The notes under the pieces are model-generated. The model was not told the DNA's origin, ran no database searches, and was given only the letters and a program-made list of their open reading frames with translations. Source: Oxytricha trifallax (Eukaryota > Ciliophora > Spirotrichea > Sporadotrichida > Oxytrichidae). From it: DNA of 64,000 nucleotides. Position 1 is the first letter of the stretch. Each line of letters starts with the position of its first letter. The translations under genes and the position numbers were made by a program. The DNA lies in the NCBI GenBank assembly GCA_000711775.1, contig ARYC01000061.1, positions 186,001-250,000 on the forward strand. Reading direction: 5' to 3'. Positions 49,707 through 62,308 of this stretch are shown here, piece after piece.

Positions 49707-49802
49707 TTGGGAAAAAATTTCTCTACTAACCCCAATAAGACCCCAACTATACCCTAAAAATCAAAGCACTTATAAACCTCACTAAAAGGTTTTGGGGATT
49801 TG

Positions 49803-50796
49803 ATTACAATTTGTGAATATTAAAATATTAAAATTTATAATAAATTTGATTTTTATTTAACAGTTATTTTATAATGATCTTACTTAATTGCATATTTTTC
49901 CTCATATTTTCATATTCAAATTTAAGAGTTAAATAATTTTTAAATTAAATAAAGTAGATTTTTGATTTTTTTTATTATTAACATGCATAGCATTTGTATT
50001 ATCAATCAATTTTTTATAAATATTATAAAATTGTTATTAAGGAGATTGATTATAGATATAGAATGTTAAAATTTTTATAAATTTTATCAAAAATAATAAC
50101 TGAACTAAACATTGAATTTTATTAATAATTTATTTTAAGAACTTACAATTTTATCAAGAAGTACTACAAGATTTATCCTTTATGCCTTTTAAAACATTAA
50201 TAAAAAGATTCTGGAGAAATCTAATATTAAGGTTAAATTATTAAGCAGTATCTGAAACTATTTCTCTATATTGCTCACAAAAGCAGTCAATATAACATCA
50301 TAAATTCACATAGCCTATAACACCACCTGGGTCATCCTTACGTCATATAGGACATTCTGACATATTTGGGAAGTTCTGGCGTAAGTATATTTATTTGATA
50401 TTATTTTAAATAAAAATTTTGAATATTTAAAGATTTATAATCCTCTTTGAAGGGATATATGGTAGATGGAGCTGTGTTTTAAGGGATTAACATTAAATAA
50501 CCATTTCGGTGTTTCTTATTTTTGTTTTAGATAGAGATTCAAATTCATCATTGATATTTATATAGATCTCTTAATTTTATTATTCCGTGTTGCAAGATTT
50601 CTAGGCAAATACTTAAATATCTTTATTATTTCTAAAGTCTTCTTATTGATTTTTCAAAATTTTATTGGTTTCTCTTAAAAGGCGTCTGATAAAAAATATT
50701 AAAAAATATTTTTATATAAATTAGATTTTTTTCTTTTGGTTGATCAAAAGTGAAAACAAATCCTGAGAGTCTTAGAGCATTTAAATTTTTGAGATA
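49803..50796. other. AT-rich non-coding
   Basis: No ORF or repeat recognised between the TBE and MITE copy 3. Confidence 0.5.
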
Positions 50797-51211
50797 TTGT
50801 AGAAATACATTTGAATTTGGAAAATTAATTATAATTAAATTAAATATAAATCAAAATCGTGGCAGTTAAAGTTGGCCAATTTAAACGATCTTGAGCTTAT
50901 TCGATAGAGAATTCAAAATTAGCTGGACTTTGTTATTGGGGGTACTATTTTATCGCATCCCTGGAGCTAAATAACTCAACTTTAATGTGAGGGCACAATT
51001 TATTGAATTAAGATGCATTTAATTAAAGTTGAGTTATTTCGCTCCAGGGATGCGATAAAATAGTACCGCCAATAACAAAGTCCAGCTAATTTTGAATTCT
51101 CTATCGAATAAGCTCAAGATCGTTTAAATTGGCCAACTTTAACTGCCACGATTTTGATTTATATTTAATTTAATTATAATTAATTTTCCAAATTCAAATG
51201 TATTTCTACAA
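50797..51211. mobile_element. Palindromic MITE, copy 3 (415 bp)
   Basis: TA-flanked, ends TTGTAGA...TCTACAA; same core as copies 1 and 2. The arms share long stretches with copy 1 (TTTAAACGATCTTG, AAAATTAGCTGGACTTT), so copies 1 and 3 are closest. A few arm mismatches near the loop (GGAGCTAAATAAC against GGAGCGAAATAAC). Confidence 0.85.
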
Positions 51212-52931
51212 TAGAAGTCGCGTAATTATTTTTAATGGGATATTTAAGTTGTAAATTAATTATAAACTATAATAGGATAAATACTAAATTATATAACTAT
51301 TAATAACGAATCCTAATTACTGAATATTCTATTATTAAATTAAGTAATTTGAGATATCAATTATTTTTGTTATAAATATCAAATACTGCTTGAATAATGA
51401 ATAAGACTGGGGTGATTAAAATAATATATATGAAAAATTGAATAAATTAGGATTATAAAATGTTAAATGGGCCAATTTAAAGTGCTCCAGTAAATAAACA
51501 ACTTGCTTATTTATAGCAAAATTTGAAAACAAACTCAATAGGTTAAAATACGACACTCCCATCCATTTATAACAAAACTGTTTATTAGGGGAAATTTCCT
51601 GCCCTTAAATGACATATATATCCATAATGAGGTTTTATGCTCAAAAGTAAATTTCCTTTTATCAAAAAATTATGAGTAATGAAAAGTTTGGACAAAATAT
51701 ATTCAATATGTTATAATTAAAACAAATGAAAATTATTTTTTTATTTTAATTTAAATTATCTGTCTTACTTATAAGTTAGCAGAATTTAATATTAGACCTT
51801 AAATATTAATGATAAAGAAATATAGTAAAGGAAATTCTCACTTTTTATGGATTTCATTTTTCAATAATAATCATTGAGAGCTATATACTTTAATTTTGGG
51901 CAGAAAACTTCATATGTGGCATAAATCCCTTTTCCTGTTTTTAATACTCCCGAATAAAATAAAAGATCTACATCAAAAGATCCTTGAAAATTTCGGCAGT
52001 CATTTAAAATAATATCTGAACCTGAATCCGAAGAAGTAGGAGCGACGCCTATGATAGTAGAATTCCAAAAAAGAAACGTAATACATGAATTAGCTTCATA
52101 AAGATAGTAATTGATATAATTGACACATAGAATGGAAAATATAGTTGCCCCTCCTTAATGAAGCTATAAAATTTTGATAAAAATAATAGATTTTACAATT
52201 CAATATATATAAAATGATGATTATATCTTGAGTAAAATCTAAATGAAGAATATTTCAATAGTCTTTGTCTATAAATCTTCGTTTTTATTATTTAAATTAA
52301 TATAATAAGTTTTATTTAAATTAAAATAATTTATTTTTTTCAAAGTAGTGATATTAATGAATATTCTTTGCTATCAATAGTATGATTCTCATAGCTCAAA
52401 TATGATAAAAGTTCTTTTTCATAAATAACACTATTTTTAAGCATTTTATATCTAGGTTATCGTTTGTTTGCAACCGTGTATTATAATTCTTTTTTTTCTA
52501 AGTTTATTTAAATATAATAAATATTTTTTAATGAATAAATATGAAATTTCAAATAAAAAATTAAATAATATATGCAATATGAACTACCTAATAATTTAAT
52601 AAATTTATAGAGAAAAAAAATACTAGAATATCCTTTAACACTAATTTATTGTCTAGTTTATAATATTTTTCCTTATTTTATTATAGTATTTAATAGAGAA
52701 ATCATTTAATATGTGTAATTATTGTTAAGTTTGAATTTCCTCAATAATATCAATTTAATTGGATTTTTCCCTATTTTATAAATATTGTTTTATGTAGAAT
52801 CAATCCTTTTGCTTGAAATTGTTTTATTTTTAATAGGAAACATAGTCCCAAAAAATGAATAAAAGATAGATCCATTTGATGCTATTGCTCCTTTTAACAA
52901 AAAGAAAATTTACATTTAAATTAAATTTAAA
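51212..52931. other. AT-rich non-coding
   Basis: 1.7 kb; nothing recognised. A stretch with TTTGGGCAGAAAACTT near 51900 loosely recalls TTTTGGGCAGTATACT near 40810. Confidence 0.4.
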
Positions 52932-55482
52932 ATGAGCATCAACATAGATGGTAAAAAATTCAATATTATATCGAAGAGTTCAAACGGAATGAATAACGAT
53001 TTAGCTAGTCTTAGATAATTTGTTTAAAAACCGAAAATGGAACAAGCAGTAGACTAAAAGGGATTAATATTGATTAAATAAATGAGTAATTGTGAAATCA
53101 TATATTACATTTTAAAGTCAGTTTATGTTAGATTTTATTTATTAGTTGGATTAATTTTTCTTGTTTTTATTACTATATTATAGATATTCTAAAATTGTAT
53201 AGTTCATCTTATGATGTGTTCTTCTATCGAAAAATCATTATTTTTAAGCTTTATAGAAAAAATGTCCTATATTTAGTAGACTTTTTTCCCAATAAAATTA
53301 TCCTTGAACAGTATCTTTATTAAAGTTATATAAGTTTATTTTAATCTAAGCTAATTGAAAACCGTAGACTAAGTAAGGCCAAACCTTCTAGACTAAGTAT
53401 ATATAGTATATATTTATAATTTTTATTGCATTCCTAACTCCAATTTTAACCTAGCTGATAGATCAAGAAACCAATCGATAACTTTAAAACCAATCTACAA
53501 TACTGTTGATAATACAAATTAATTGGCTCATCTACAGCATAGCACTATTTCCAGTAATAGTTAATTCAGCAACTAGCAATAAAATTTCCTAACATCTCAT
53601 GCAAAATAAACTAATAATAATCCGTTTGAGTTTTCCAACAACAGCACATTTGGCTAGTACAGGAATAGTCTAAATAGCTAACTAAACAGTATGATATTTA
53701 TGACTTAGTAGGATCTTAGATTTAGCTAAAACTATTAGAGATCTTCTAACTAGTTTGACTTTATAAATATTGCAGAGGAATCATAGGAAGAAACCTTAAT
53801 AAAAACCTAAAACCATAACAACTAGGTGACATATGAATAATTAAAAATCTCAAAAGATAGTTTGGGCACTAATATATTTGAATATGAAGAGGATAATTTT
53901 ACACAAAGATCTTATCAATATATCATTTAATCAAATTAGAGCATTTAAATCTAAAATAACAATAACTAGAGTAAATCCAATTAGCAATAAAATTTGTTTA
54001 ATTAAAAAATTAAAGTTCCTCCACTTCCAATTCATAAAATTAGTAATGCTAACTTATTAGAACTTTAGCCAATCCAACATTAAAATAGAAATTTAACCTA
54101 AGATTCATTGGAATCTGATGCAATACCTTCAATAAGAACTTTTATAGTATAGGGGAAGGAGGTAATACCAACGTAAAAGATATACTAAAAGAATTTAAAC
54201 TTAAAGAATCAAAGTGAAGTTCTATATTTAGATTCTTCTCATATTAAAAGTTAAAGAGTTTAACCATCGTAGTTTTAAATGTATACTTTTCCTATTTTAG
54301 AATGACAGATCATAAATGCAAAGAAAGTAGAGTTTGACCACTGCAAATTTAGGGACAACTTTTCAAATAACTAAAAGAAAATCAATCAAAATGAATCAAG
54401 ACAAATCGATTTAGTATTAATAGCAGAGATAATCAGCCAATTAGTCATATCTCTTGGATTAATAAAACAAGAGTATCGCAAGCACTAGCAAAAGAAATTT
54501 GGAATTACTATAAAAAGGAAGATTTACAACAAAGCAAAGAGAAATATAAATAAATTTCTTTTTTTGTTAATGCTTGATAGTGTAAACTCTGATGAAGACG
54601 ATGAATCATAAGAATTTAATTCACCTTCTTTAAAGAAATCTGAAAACAATTCCTTATCAGACAGCATCCAAGAAGAAGATAGTTCAATATAAGAGGAAAG
54701 TGAGAAGAAAGAGTAGAGCTCAGAGATCTCTCAGGAAAATATGAGAATGGATTCTCATCCTAAAATACAAAAGTTTAACTTAAATTAGCTTAGAGATTAA
54801 GACAATTACAACAAAAGATATTAAATGAAGAGGTAAACTTAAATTTATCAGCATATATAATTATGAAGTTCTGATAGATTTACTCTTATGCTTCATTTAT
54901 TAATAATTAAAATCATCTGATCCTTATTCTACAAATCTGATACCAATGCCAAGTGATCATATTATCAGCTTTTAGCCTGATAACAATTCTTTGAGTCCAT
55001 CAAGAAAATCTTCAAGATCAATAAATCCGACCCCAACAATAGATAAAATGTCAAACAATAGTAAATCAACAATTAACAACTACAAGCCTAACTTATCTTC
55101 AAAGCTTTAAATTGGGTAGATAAGCAACAGCAGACAAGTAACTCCAATAAGCATGAATTTGAAGCAATAATACCCACCAATTAACAAATAAACCAGAAAA
55201 TCTTTTCTTATGCCAATGGTTAGTATAATTCCTAAAGAAGTGCATATCAGATCAAGCTCCTAAATACCAAAAGGAATGAGAAGTTACTAGGATTTTTTGA
55301 AGAAAGTAGACGAGGAGGAGTAATCATAAGGGACCACACTCTAATAGCCAGCAAAGAAACCACCAATTAAGAAACCCTCCTCAAAGAACAATTTAGGCAA
55401 GTTTGGAGGCAAGACCTCCACTAAAACATTCGGAAGTAGTAATAAAAAGAAACAGTTCCAAATGAAGGGCAAGAACTTTTGA
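52932..55482 (+). CDS. Unknown Ser/Asn/Gln-rich protein A
   Basis: No family recognised. ATG (MSINIDGKKFNIISKS) to TGA 55480-55482. Mostly low-complexity Asn/Gln/Ser; an acidic Ser-rich part (LDSVNSDEDDESQEF; EEDSSIQEESEKKEQSS); then a basic Pro/Lys C-terminus (QPAKKPPIKKPSSKNNLGKF). Interrupted by a 315-bp IES with a 9-bp pointer and two shorter IESs; one more frame change near 54555 is unresolved. Lies wholly within the interval spanned by NAT10, on the opposite strand. Confidence 0.65.
53049..53363. other. IES (315 bp, pointer GTAGACTAA)
   Basis: GTAGACTAA at 53049-53057 and 53364-53372 in the same phase. Removal joins MEQAVDQ to VRPNLLDQ. Confidence 0.75.
54273..54294. other. IES (22 bp, pointer TTTTA)
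   Basis: TTTTA at 54273-54277 and 54295-54299. Removal joins RVQPSQFQ to NDRSQMQRK; no GT-AG solution keeps the frame. Confidence 0.55.
54857..54902. other. IES (46 bp, pointer ATAATTA)
   Basis: ATAATTA at 54857-54863 and 54903-54909, same phase; removal joins IYQHIQL to KSSDPYSTN. Confidence 0.65.
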
Positions 55483-55679
55483 AAATATCTATATATCTAT
55501 ATATTATAAATTTGGATTTCTTATCAAATCTAATGTAATCCTTTAGTAACCAATTTTATTTATAAATTCTTACCCATTTCTTTTATCTTAATTATGGATT
55601 TAGTAATTTTATTGAAGATAGTTTATAAATAATTAAATTAATCAATCAATCAATCAATTCTATCAAGTTCTAATATCTA

Positions 55680-57419
55680 ATGTTGCAATCAGAGATAAAC
55701 AGCTTTAGAAGTTCATCAGCTTCACAGATTGCTGACTAGAACATCTAGAAATCATATGAGTTATTGTTCTATTAAAGAGAGTAAATTTTGGAATTGATTG
55801 AATTCACAGAAACAATCATTTTGGTTCAATCACAAAGTCAGTTTGATTCGCCTATAAAGATTAATTAATGCAATAATTAAGCATAAAGTTATTATTGATA
55901 AAATAAAATGATTTAAAAATATTATCAATTTATGTAGTCGAATGAAACAATAGAATAGTTATGTTATAATATATTAAACATTTTTTTACCAATTTATAAA
56001 ATATATTTGTCATTAATATCTTTCCAAATATCCAGATATGAATATGACCCTAATATATAATACTAAATATCTAACAATTTATTGTATATAAAATTGCAAT
56101 GTATTCTTTGTAGGATTGTAATAAATTAGCTATTTATAATTGTTTTAATAGTTTTTTTTTATATTTAAATAATTATTTTACCAATATTATAGCCCATAAT
56201 GTCAAGAAGATACGCTTACTCATGCAGACGATATATTTGAATTAGAGATGAAGGTTAACTTGGATTACGACCTTATAAAAAAGTTAAGTCTCTCAACCAA
56301 TGACACTTTGAATCAGTGTGAAAAGCATTCTAACACCTTCCGCACTTCTAGGTATAATAATTTCTTGAAAGCCTCATGCGAAAACAAAAAGTAAATTATT
56401 TTTATAAGTTTTAATTTTTAGGTTAGGGTATTAAACTCCTGTAAAAAGCAGAAGAGATCAGAGGTAGGCATCTTCAGTTGGTTCTTTTTCTTCAGATTCA
56501 GTAGAGTCTCAAAACCCAGTTAAGATGCTGCACATAGAGCAACAGCTTCAGAAGATATTTAGACACCATCACTATAGAGACTAATCTGTCCAATGTGAAA
56601 ATAATAGTACTAATTCACCCACTTAGAAATCCTCTTCTAAATAAAATATTAAATCCTATCCCACGTCATAAAAACCAGAGGTTCTTAAAAATCTTGCAAG
56701 GATACTTAATTTCACGACTTCTTAAGAAAGTAACAGTAATTCTAAGGACAATGCCACTATTTGCCTTCAAGTTTAGAATCTCGATGATTCAGTTCCATAA
56801 AATAGAAAGAGTTAGCAGCAGAATTTGTACAAGTCATTTAGTCTGAAATCACCTGGCATGAGGCCTATGCTTATTAACAATAAAGATAAGTTTAAGTCTT
56901 CTGAGCATGAAGCCATCAAACTTGATCTAAATAATGCTAAGTTTGTCACTGATACTAAAAGTAATCAGATAAAACTTATGACATCGCCTCCATATAATAT
57001 AATTCTGCATTTTACCACCATATAAAATATTATAGCTAAAGGCATTTGTAAATATATCTAAACCGCAGTCTGATATGGACTTATTATCAAAAGTTTACCC
57101 AGTTTTACAGCATAATAACTCACAAGTAAGACCCTAACTCCCACTTTTAATTGCGAGAAACAACAAAAAGAATCAAGATAAGCAGAAGTTGTTGACCAAG
57201 AAATTCGCAGATTTTCTACAGAAAAATAAGCATTAGATTTTGAATGCAAACAGCACAGTAGACAACAGCCCTGATAAGTAATCAGCAGCAAGCACAAACA
57301 ACAGTCCAAATAAAAATGTATTGCTTAACAAGCAATTTTGTGAAAATAAATCGGTCGGCATAAAGAAAGCTATGACTAGATTTCTAAATTTTAACCCTAC
57401 TCACAAACTAAGTGAGTGA
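55680..57419 (+). CDS. Unknown Ser/Asn/Lys-rich protein B
   Basis: No family recognised. ATG (MLQSEINSFRSSSASQIADQ) to TGA 57417-57419. The N-terminal part is helical (KSYELLFYQREQILELIEFT). A middle segment with an acidic helix follows (THADDIFELEMKVNLDYDL). The rest is Ser/Asn-rich with HHHYRDQSVQC and a Lys-rich C-terminus (KQKLLTKKFADFLQKNKH). Intron at 56391-56421. Two IESs, one with an 8-bp pointer. It ends only 64 bp from the NAT10 pointer, tail-to-tail with NAT10. Confidence 0.68.
55866..56196. other. IES (331 bp, pointer TAATG)
   Basis: TAATG at 55866-55870 and 56197-56201 in the same phase; removal joins SPIKINQC to QEDTLTHADD. Confidence 0.7.
56990..57017. other. IES (28 bp, pointer CCATATAA)
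   Basis: CCATATAA at 56990-56997 and 57018-57025. Removal joins LMTSPPY to KILQLKAFVNISKPQ; without it the frame ends at TGA. Confidence 0.8.
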
Positions 57420-57482
57420 TCCATTTTATATTTATAAAATTATATTTATTTTGAGAATTACTTAATTGAGAACTACCTATGA

Positions 57483-57494
57483 TGATAGCTTATT
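57483..57494. other. 12-bp NAT10 pointer, copy 2
   Basis: tgatagcttatt, identical to 11277-11288. Beyond it (57420-57482) NAT10 homology stops. Confidence 0.85.
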
Positions 57495-60400
57495 GATCTT
57501 CTTGATTTTCATCATTACCAGCGATTGCTTTGATCTATGGGTTTACAATTTATAGTGCCAATGAAGATGATAGGTGACTAAATTCATATGAAAGTAAGTT
57601 GATCATTCTCTTTCTGAAATCAATAGTATAAGCAGCAGCCCATGAATCATCGGTATCTGCTTCCTCAGCATCTACAACATTAATAAATAAACCAATGATA
57701 GTACTTACACTTCTTAATTTGTTCTGGTAAAGTGACATTGTGGTCTTTGGTGTTTATAGGTCTGATCATCAAGCAAGTATGCTCGCCAGTGAGGTCATTT
57801 GCAGTTTACCTCATATACAGAGGAACGAATTTGTTCTTTCTCCAGAAGTTGAACAATTCCTTAGTCAATCCGAATGATGTACCGATGTAGTGAATTGGCA
57901 TTGGTTAAAATATTATTATAAAATAGAGATATTACAAGAAAAAATTTAGATTAATTATTGACAAGACAGGAATTGCTAATTCCCAATAATTTATGAAAAT
58001 AGGAATTAATAGATTCTATTTTGTGCTGTATCTATTATCTCTATTTCACTATCCTAATAAAAAACTGAATATTATTGGGTATTATTCTGATTTTCGCTTA
58101 ATCAACCAAATATTCTTTAAAAAAAAAAACTTTATTTTTAATGATTATGGTACGATATTTATAATAGATATAGAAACTTTAACAATGTTTTAAGTTATTA
58201 AAAAATCAAAATTAATTTAGTCGTTTTGTTTTTAACAATTCCTTTTTAATTTTACTTGAACAATTTTCTAATTTAATTGCTATTTTTATTTGACTCCTAA
58301 ATAATTAATATTAGTTTTCTTTCTGAAAGCTTTTGTAGAATAGGTTTGAGGTTTTTCTTAGGCTTGAGCTTTTCATCTTTTAATCCCTTTGATGAACTAA
58401 AATCTTCATTCTTTGGCTTCTTGACTGCAAGTTCCTCAGCTTCATTTGTCTGAATATTGTCAAAATCAGTGAGCTGCTGTTGATAGTATTTGATGATAAG
58501 CTCAATTGCTCTGGATCCATAGCCCTTATTCTGAGCATTTGGGTGAGTTGCAATTCTGATAATTCTAATGCCATTTAGTGATCCGAATGAGTCGTCTTGA
58601 TACTGTTCTGAGATGGTCCATGGAATCAAATCACCTGATGGCCTGATTCCTCTCTTTAAGTTCTCTGAAATAGTTTACTTGCTGATGTCACCCTCAAAGC
58701 ACACTTGTACGGCACATAAGATATCGGGGAGGGAAGATGCCTAATCGCTGATTGGTCCGAGAAGCACGAATACTTAATGAGCTGGGGCATCAGATAAAAG
58801 AAGTAAGTCATTTGGAGTATTCTTGTAGTGAGATGATACGAATATTGTGAATATATTAATATTACTGAGAAATGTTAAGATATCAGAGTAATTTATTAAT
58901 TTTTTCTTATTAATAATAATTAAAAAAATCATTAACCTAATAACAATTAAAACATATTTTTATTTAATTTAATCAGATAATAATAATTTATTTAGCATTT
59001 TAAATATAATATTTTAATTATTTTTATAATTTTAATAGGATTTTAAAATATTGACATAATCTTCTTAAGGAATTTCTCACTTGATGAATGATAAGAGAAG
59101 AGAGTGTCTCTGTTGACATAGTATAAATCACATTGATTTGGATGTGGGCATCCGTTCTTAAGACTATCAATTTCCTCAGTTGCTTTCAAGCACAATAGGT
59201 CATTCAGCCATTTCTCAATGGGATCATTGTTTCCATATCTGATTGGTTCATCTAACTACACTTCTTTGAGTTGTCTACCTCCACTGAAATTTGCTGCTTA
59301 TTGCTAATGACCATAACCTTAATTCTATACTCGCATTCTATTTTATTCTCTCAATTGATGAACAAGCTTTAAAGACAAAGATCTGCCAGTGCCTTCATAT
59401 CCATTTACTGTTGATGATAAGAATACCAAGTAAGGTCCAAGAAGTTGCTTGACAAGTGTTATTGGGATGGCTGCAGCCTCATCGATAACTAATAATTCTG
59501 CTTAAGCCAGTTTAGCATGATCTTATGGTCTGATATATTAAATAGTTTGTCTATGATCTCTGGTAATATTCACTCTTACAACTGCGTTGTTGAATTCAGG
59601 ATTGGTACTTTACATAATCTCGTAATCTTGATGTTCCTTATACCCAAGAGCATCTAATCCTCTAAATACGAACTCAAAAACACTACCTAAATTCTCTGGT
59701 GTGGGTGCAGTAACAAAAATATTGCTGTATCCATAGACTATAGCACTTGCAATTGAAATACCTAGAGCTGATGATTTACCTCTTCCTCTGCCTGCTGTTA
59801 AGGAAATAGTTGTTTTAAGATTTTTCTCAGAAACAGTATCTACAATTTACATGACTGCTCTCGCCTGATCTAGGGTTTTGCAGATATTTACCAAATTACC
59901 AATAGGCTTGGTTGATTTCAATTAGTCTTTTAGATCTTTCAAGTCTTTTTACTCTTTAGTTAAATAGAGATTCTCAGTCTTAGATTCTTCTTTTGAGTCT
60001 TAACCAGGTAAGATGACTTTCTATATATCCTTGATGTGAGAAGTAATTGGTAAGATGTTATAAATGTTTTTATATTTGCTTTATTTGATGTTAAATAATA
60101 AGTTCATCATCAATAGCGATGCAAGTTTGGCAAGATCCTAAACTAAGAATAAATCTCTCGTTGAATCTTGGCTCGACCATACCATGAGCTTCAGTTCTAT
60201 ATCTGGAGTGAACATCCATAGTAATAGAATATAACTGCTTCAAACTAGTCATAGTATAAACATATAAATTATGGTGAGTATTGAATAGCATGACAACTAA
60301 TCCACCACCTTCAACAGTCTCAATTGTTCTGCACAATACATTGGGAGTAATGCTCTCAAAATCTTATATAACACACATTCCAAAAGTTTAACCCAATATT

Positions 60401-60804
60401 TTATGGGAGTCTTTGTAGTAGCAGTATCTAATATCCTTGGATGACATGAATAATTCAATCTGATTGATCTCTTCTTTGTCTAGGTTTCCCTTCTATTCCA
60501 TTTTCTTGACTTGCTTGATACGCTTTTGTTTGTTTGATGAGAATTCTAACTCTTTCTTGTAGCACCATAACACTGATGGCTGAGCCTTTACTCTAGCTCT
60601 AGCAAGCATTTAATTCATAATAATAATAATGAATTAATTATATTTAATGGAGGTTCACAATCTAACGAAATTAGAATAAGATAAGAAAGGAATGATTACT
60701 TGATAAATGCCTCTATCTCCAATAAGGATGACTAAGCCACGTTGGTTTAGTTTAACACAGTTTTCAATGAGAGTCTGGATGCGTTCGTCAATTTTCTTTT
60801 TCAT
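57483..60804 (-). CDS. NAT10: NAT10/Kre33 RNA cytidine acetyltransferase, N-terminal and central segments
   Basis: Makes N4-acetylcytidine in rRNA and tRNA with ATP and acetyl-CoA; nucleolar. Seen: start MKKKIDERIQTLIENCVKLN and GLVILIGDRGIYQV; PSVLWCYKKELEFSS; a helicase P-loop GRGRGKSSALG; ELLVIDEAAAIP (Walker B); GPYLVFLSSTVNGYEGTGRS; a GNAT core IPWTISEQY, then RIIRIATHPNAQNKGYGSRA (acetyl-CoA loop); YIGTSFGLTKELFNFWRKN; and TANDLTGEHTC. An intron lies at 57672-57708. Four IESs cut the region. The segment stops at the 12-bp pointer 57483-57494; the remaining C-terminus is at 10532-11288. Length and order match the family once joined. Confidence 0.95.
57904..58313. other. IES in NAT10 (410 bp, pointer GTT)
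   Basis: GTT at 57904-57906 and 58314-58316. Removal joins ILQKLSERK to PMPIHYIGTSFG, as in the family. Confidence 0.75.
58841..59046. other. IES in NAT10 (206 bp, pointer AATATTG)
   Basis: AATATTG at 58841-58847 and 59047-59053. Removal joins FLKKIMSIF to VSSHYKNTPNDL. Confidence 0.8.
60061..60091. other. IES in NAT10 (31 bp, pointer TAAAT)
   Basis: TAAAT at 60061-60065 and 60092-60096. Removal joins IDDELIIY to NILPITSHIK. A longer repeat nearby (GATGTTA) gives the wrong phase. Confidence 0.7.
60619..60690. other. IES in NAT10 (~72 bp, pointer AAT)
   Basis: AAT at 60619-60621 and 60691-60693. Removal gives GIYQVIIMNQMLARARVKAQ, aligning without gaps to the family. The right-hand copy lies in an AAT run, so the register is loose. 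Confidence 0.65.
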
Positions 60805-60945
60805 TATCACTTACTAAGCTTGTTTATTATATATTTACTATTTGGTATTATTTATTTAACCCTTAATCCAATATTTAGTTTTAATTTATTGGGTGTAAAA
60901 TATTTAAATATATTTAAATTTATAATTAAATAACTTAAACATATA
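60805..60945. promoter_or_regulatory. Divergent promoter region of NAT10 and the RBR gene
   Basis: Only 141 bp separate two divergent start codons. AT-rich; no specific element recognised. Confidence 0.35.
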
Positions 60946-62308
60946 ATGGAAAGATCTAAGCAAAAGCAAGCTTTTTAATTTGTGAAATTGAAAGACTTTT
61001 ACAACTACGACCAACTTAATCAGGTTCCAGAGGTTGATGAAGAAACTAAAACAGAAAATGTAGGAATGACAGAAATGGAAATTGAATCAATTACAAGTAT
61101 TTAGAATTCCTAAGAGTTTTAAGTGCTAACTAATGACGAAGTATTTCAAGGAGATAGTGACAAAAACTTAGTAAAAATATCAAAAGTATTCAAATTAAGC
61201 CTAATCCCTAACTGCAACAAAAAATTCGTCATCCACGATGTACCCAAGAAAATAACAGTCGAGCTAAGATGTCTACCTGCTCTTGAGATTTTTCTTGCAA
61301 TTCCATATGCCTATCCATCAGGTACATCATAATCATAATTATTTTCATAATTTACTGGGCCTCTTTTCTTGATGTCAACATAATTTTACAAGCCGTATGA
61401 AAAGTTTCTTTATGAGTAGCTAAGCCAGAAATGGAGTGAAAATTCTCCTATAACCTATGAATGTATCATAAACATACAAGATGATTTTCTAAATTCATTC
61501 TTTGAACAAGCAGATTTAGGCGATATAACTATCGATGGCAACGGTAATGTTCTATTCAATTATAAGTCAAGCACCGACTTTCAACATGTCTTTGAGCAAT
61601 CTATGGATGCAAATAGAAGATCTTTCAATCAGGAGGAACATGAATGCAGAATATGCATGAGAAGACTACTCGGAGATAAGTTTTTCTTTTTGTCAGGTTG
61701 CGAACACTACTTTTGCACAGAATGTGTTCTAACTATGGTCAATCAAGCTATTAATTCAAAACAACTCAGCAAACTCATTTGTGGAGAAGCTTCTTGCAAA
61801 AAGAACTTAAATGATTTAGATGTCAGGAACTTAAATATAGGGCAAGCACAATATGAGAAGTATGATTAGATTTCATTAAATAATGCTATCGCCTAAATGG
61901 ATGATCTTGGTTGGTGCCCATTACCAGGATGTGGTTCCCTAGCAACTATTGAAAAAGAGTATAACTTTGGGAAATGCCAGCATTGTGACTTCATGTTTTG
62001 TCTTGATTGCAGAGAAAGATTTCATCCATACAAGAGATGTTTAGTTAACAGACTTGATTTGCTAGACGTAATTAGCGAAGCACAGAGAGAAGAGCTAGAT
62101 CATAAGAATAAGAGAGCAGAAGAAGCTTTAAACATTTTGTTCTTCAGATATTGTGCAAAATACTGCCCTAACTTGAAGTGCGGAATTAAGATCTAGAAAG
62201 AAAAGTCAGGCTGCACAAAAATGCAATGCCCAAAATGCTTCCATCATTTCTGCTGGGCATGCCTTCATGATGCTAAGGGGATGAAGCACTACAAAGAGAA
62301 GCCAGAAT
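60946..62308 (+). CDS. RNF14-like RBR E3 ubiquitin ligase, cut by a TBE
   Basis: RING-between-RING ligase. Seen: an N-terminal RWD-like region (SKVFKLSLIPNCNKKFVI; FLAIPYAYPSG); RING1 CRICMRRLLGDKFF with CEHYFCTECV; an IBR domain (CPLPGCGSLATIE, CQHCDFMFCLDCRERFH); and RING2 CPNLKCGIKIQKEKSGCTKM then CPKCFHHFCWACL. In RBR ligases a RING2 Cys is the catalytic acceptor. The RWD+RBR order matches RNF14/ARA54. No introns or IESs are visible over 1.36 kb. The reading frame is interrupted at MKHYKEKPE by a TBE with AAT duplication (62306-62308); the C-terminus lies beyond the window. Confidence 0.88.

Larger units (their letters stand above)
45807..49802. mobile_element. Complete TBE transposon (3,996 bp), decayed
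   Basis: Telomere-bearing element. Terminal inverted repeats of ~80 bp start CAAAACCCCAAAACCCC (left) and CAAATCCCCAAAACC (right, inverted). A 3-bp duplication ATT (45804-45806, 49803-49805) matches the ANT target of TBEs. Holds the three known TBE genes: a 57-kDa zinc-finger/kinase (minus), a 22-kDa protein (plus) and a DDE transposase (minus). All three have frame-disrupting changes in this copy. TBE transposases are known to act in genome rearrangement in Oxytricha. Confidence 0.95.

Noticed and set aside
57993..58193. 66-codon ORF inside the NAT10 IES
   Set aside because: AT-rich, no homology, within DNA that must be removed.
60061..60100. GATGTTA repeat as pointer in NAT10
   Set aside because: Excision there shifts the frame; TAAAT gives ELIIYNILPITSH as in relatives.
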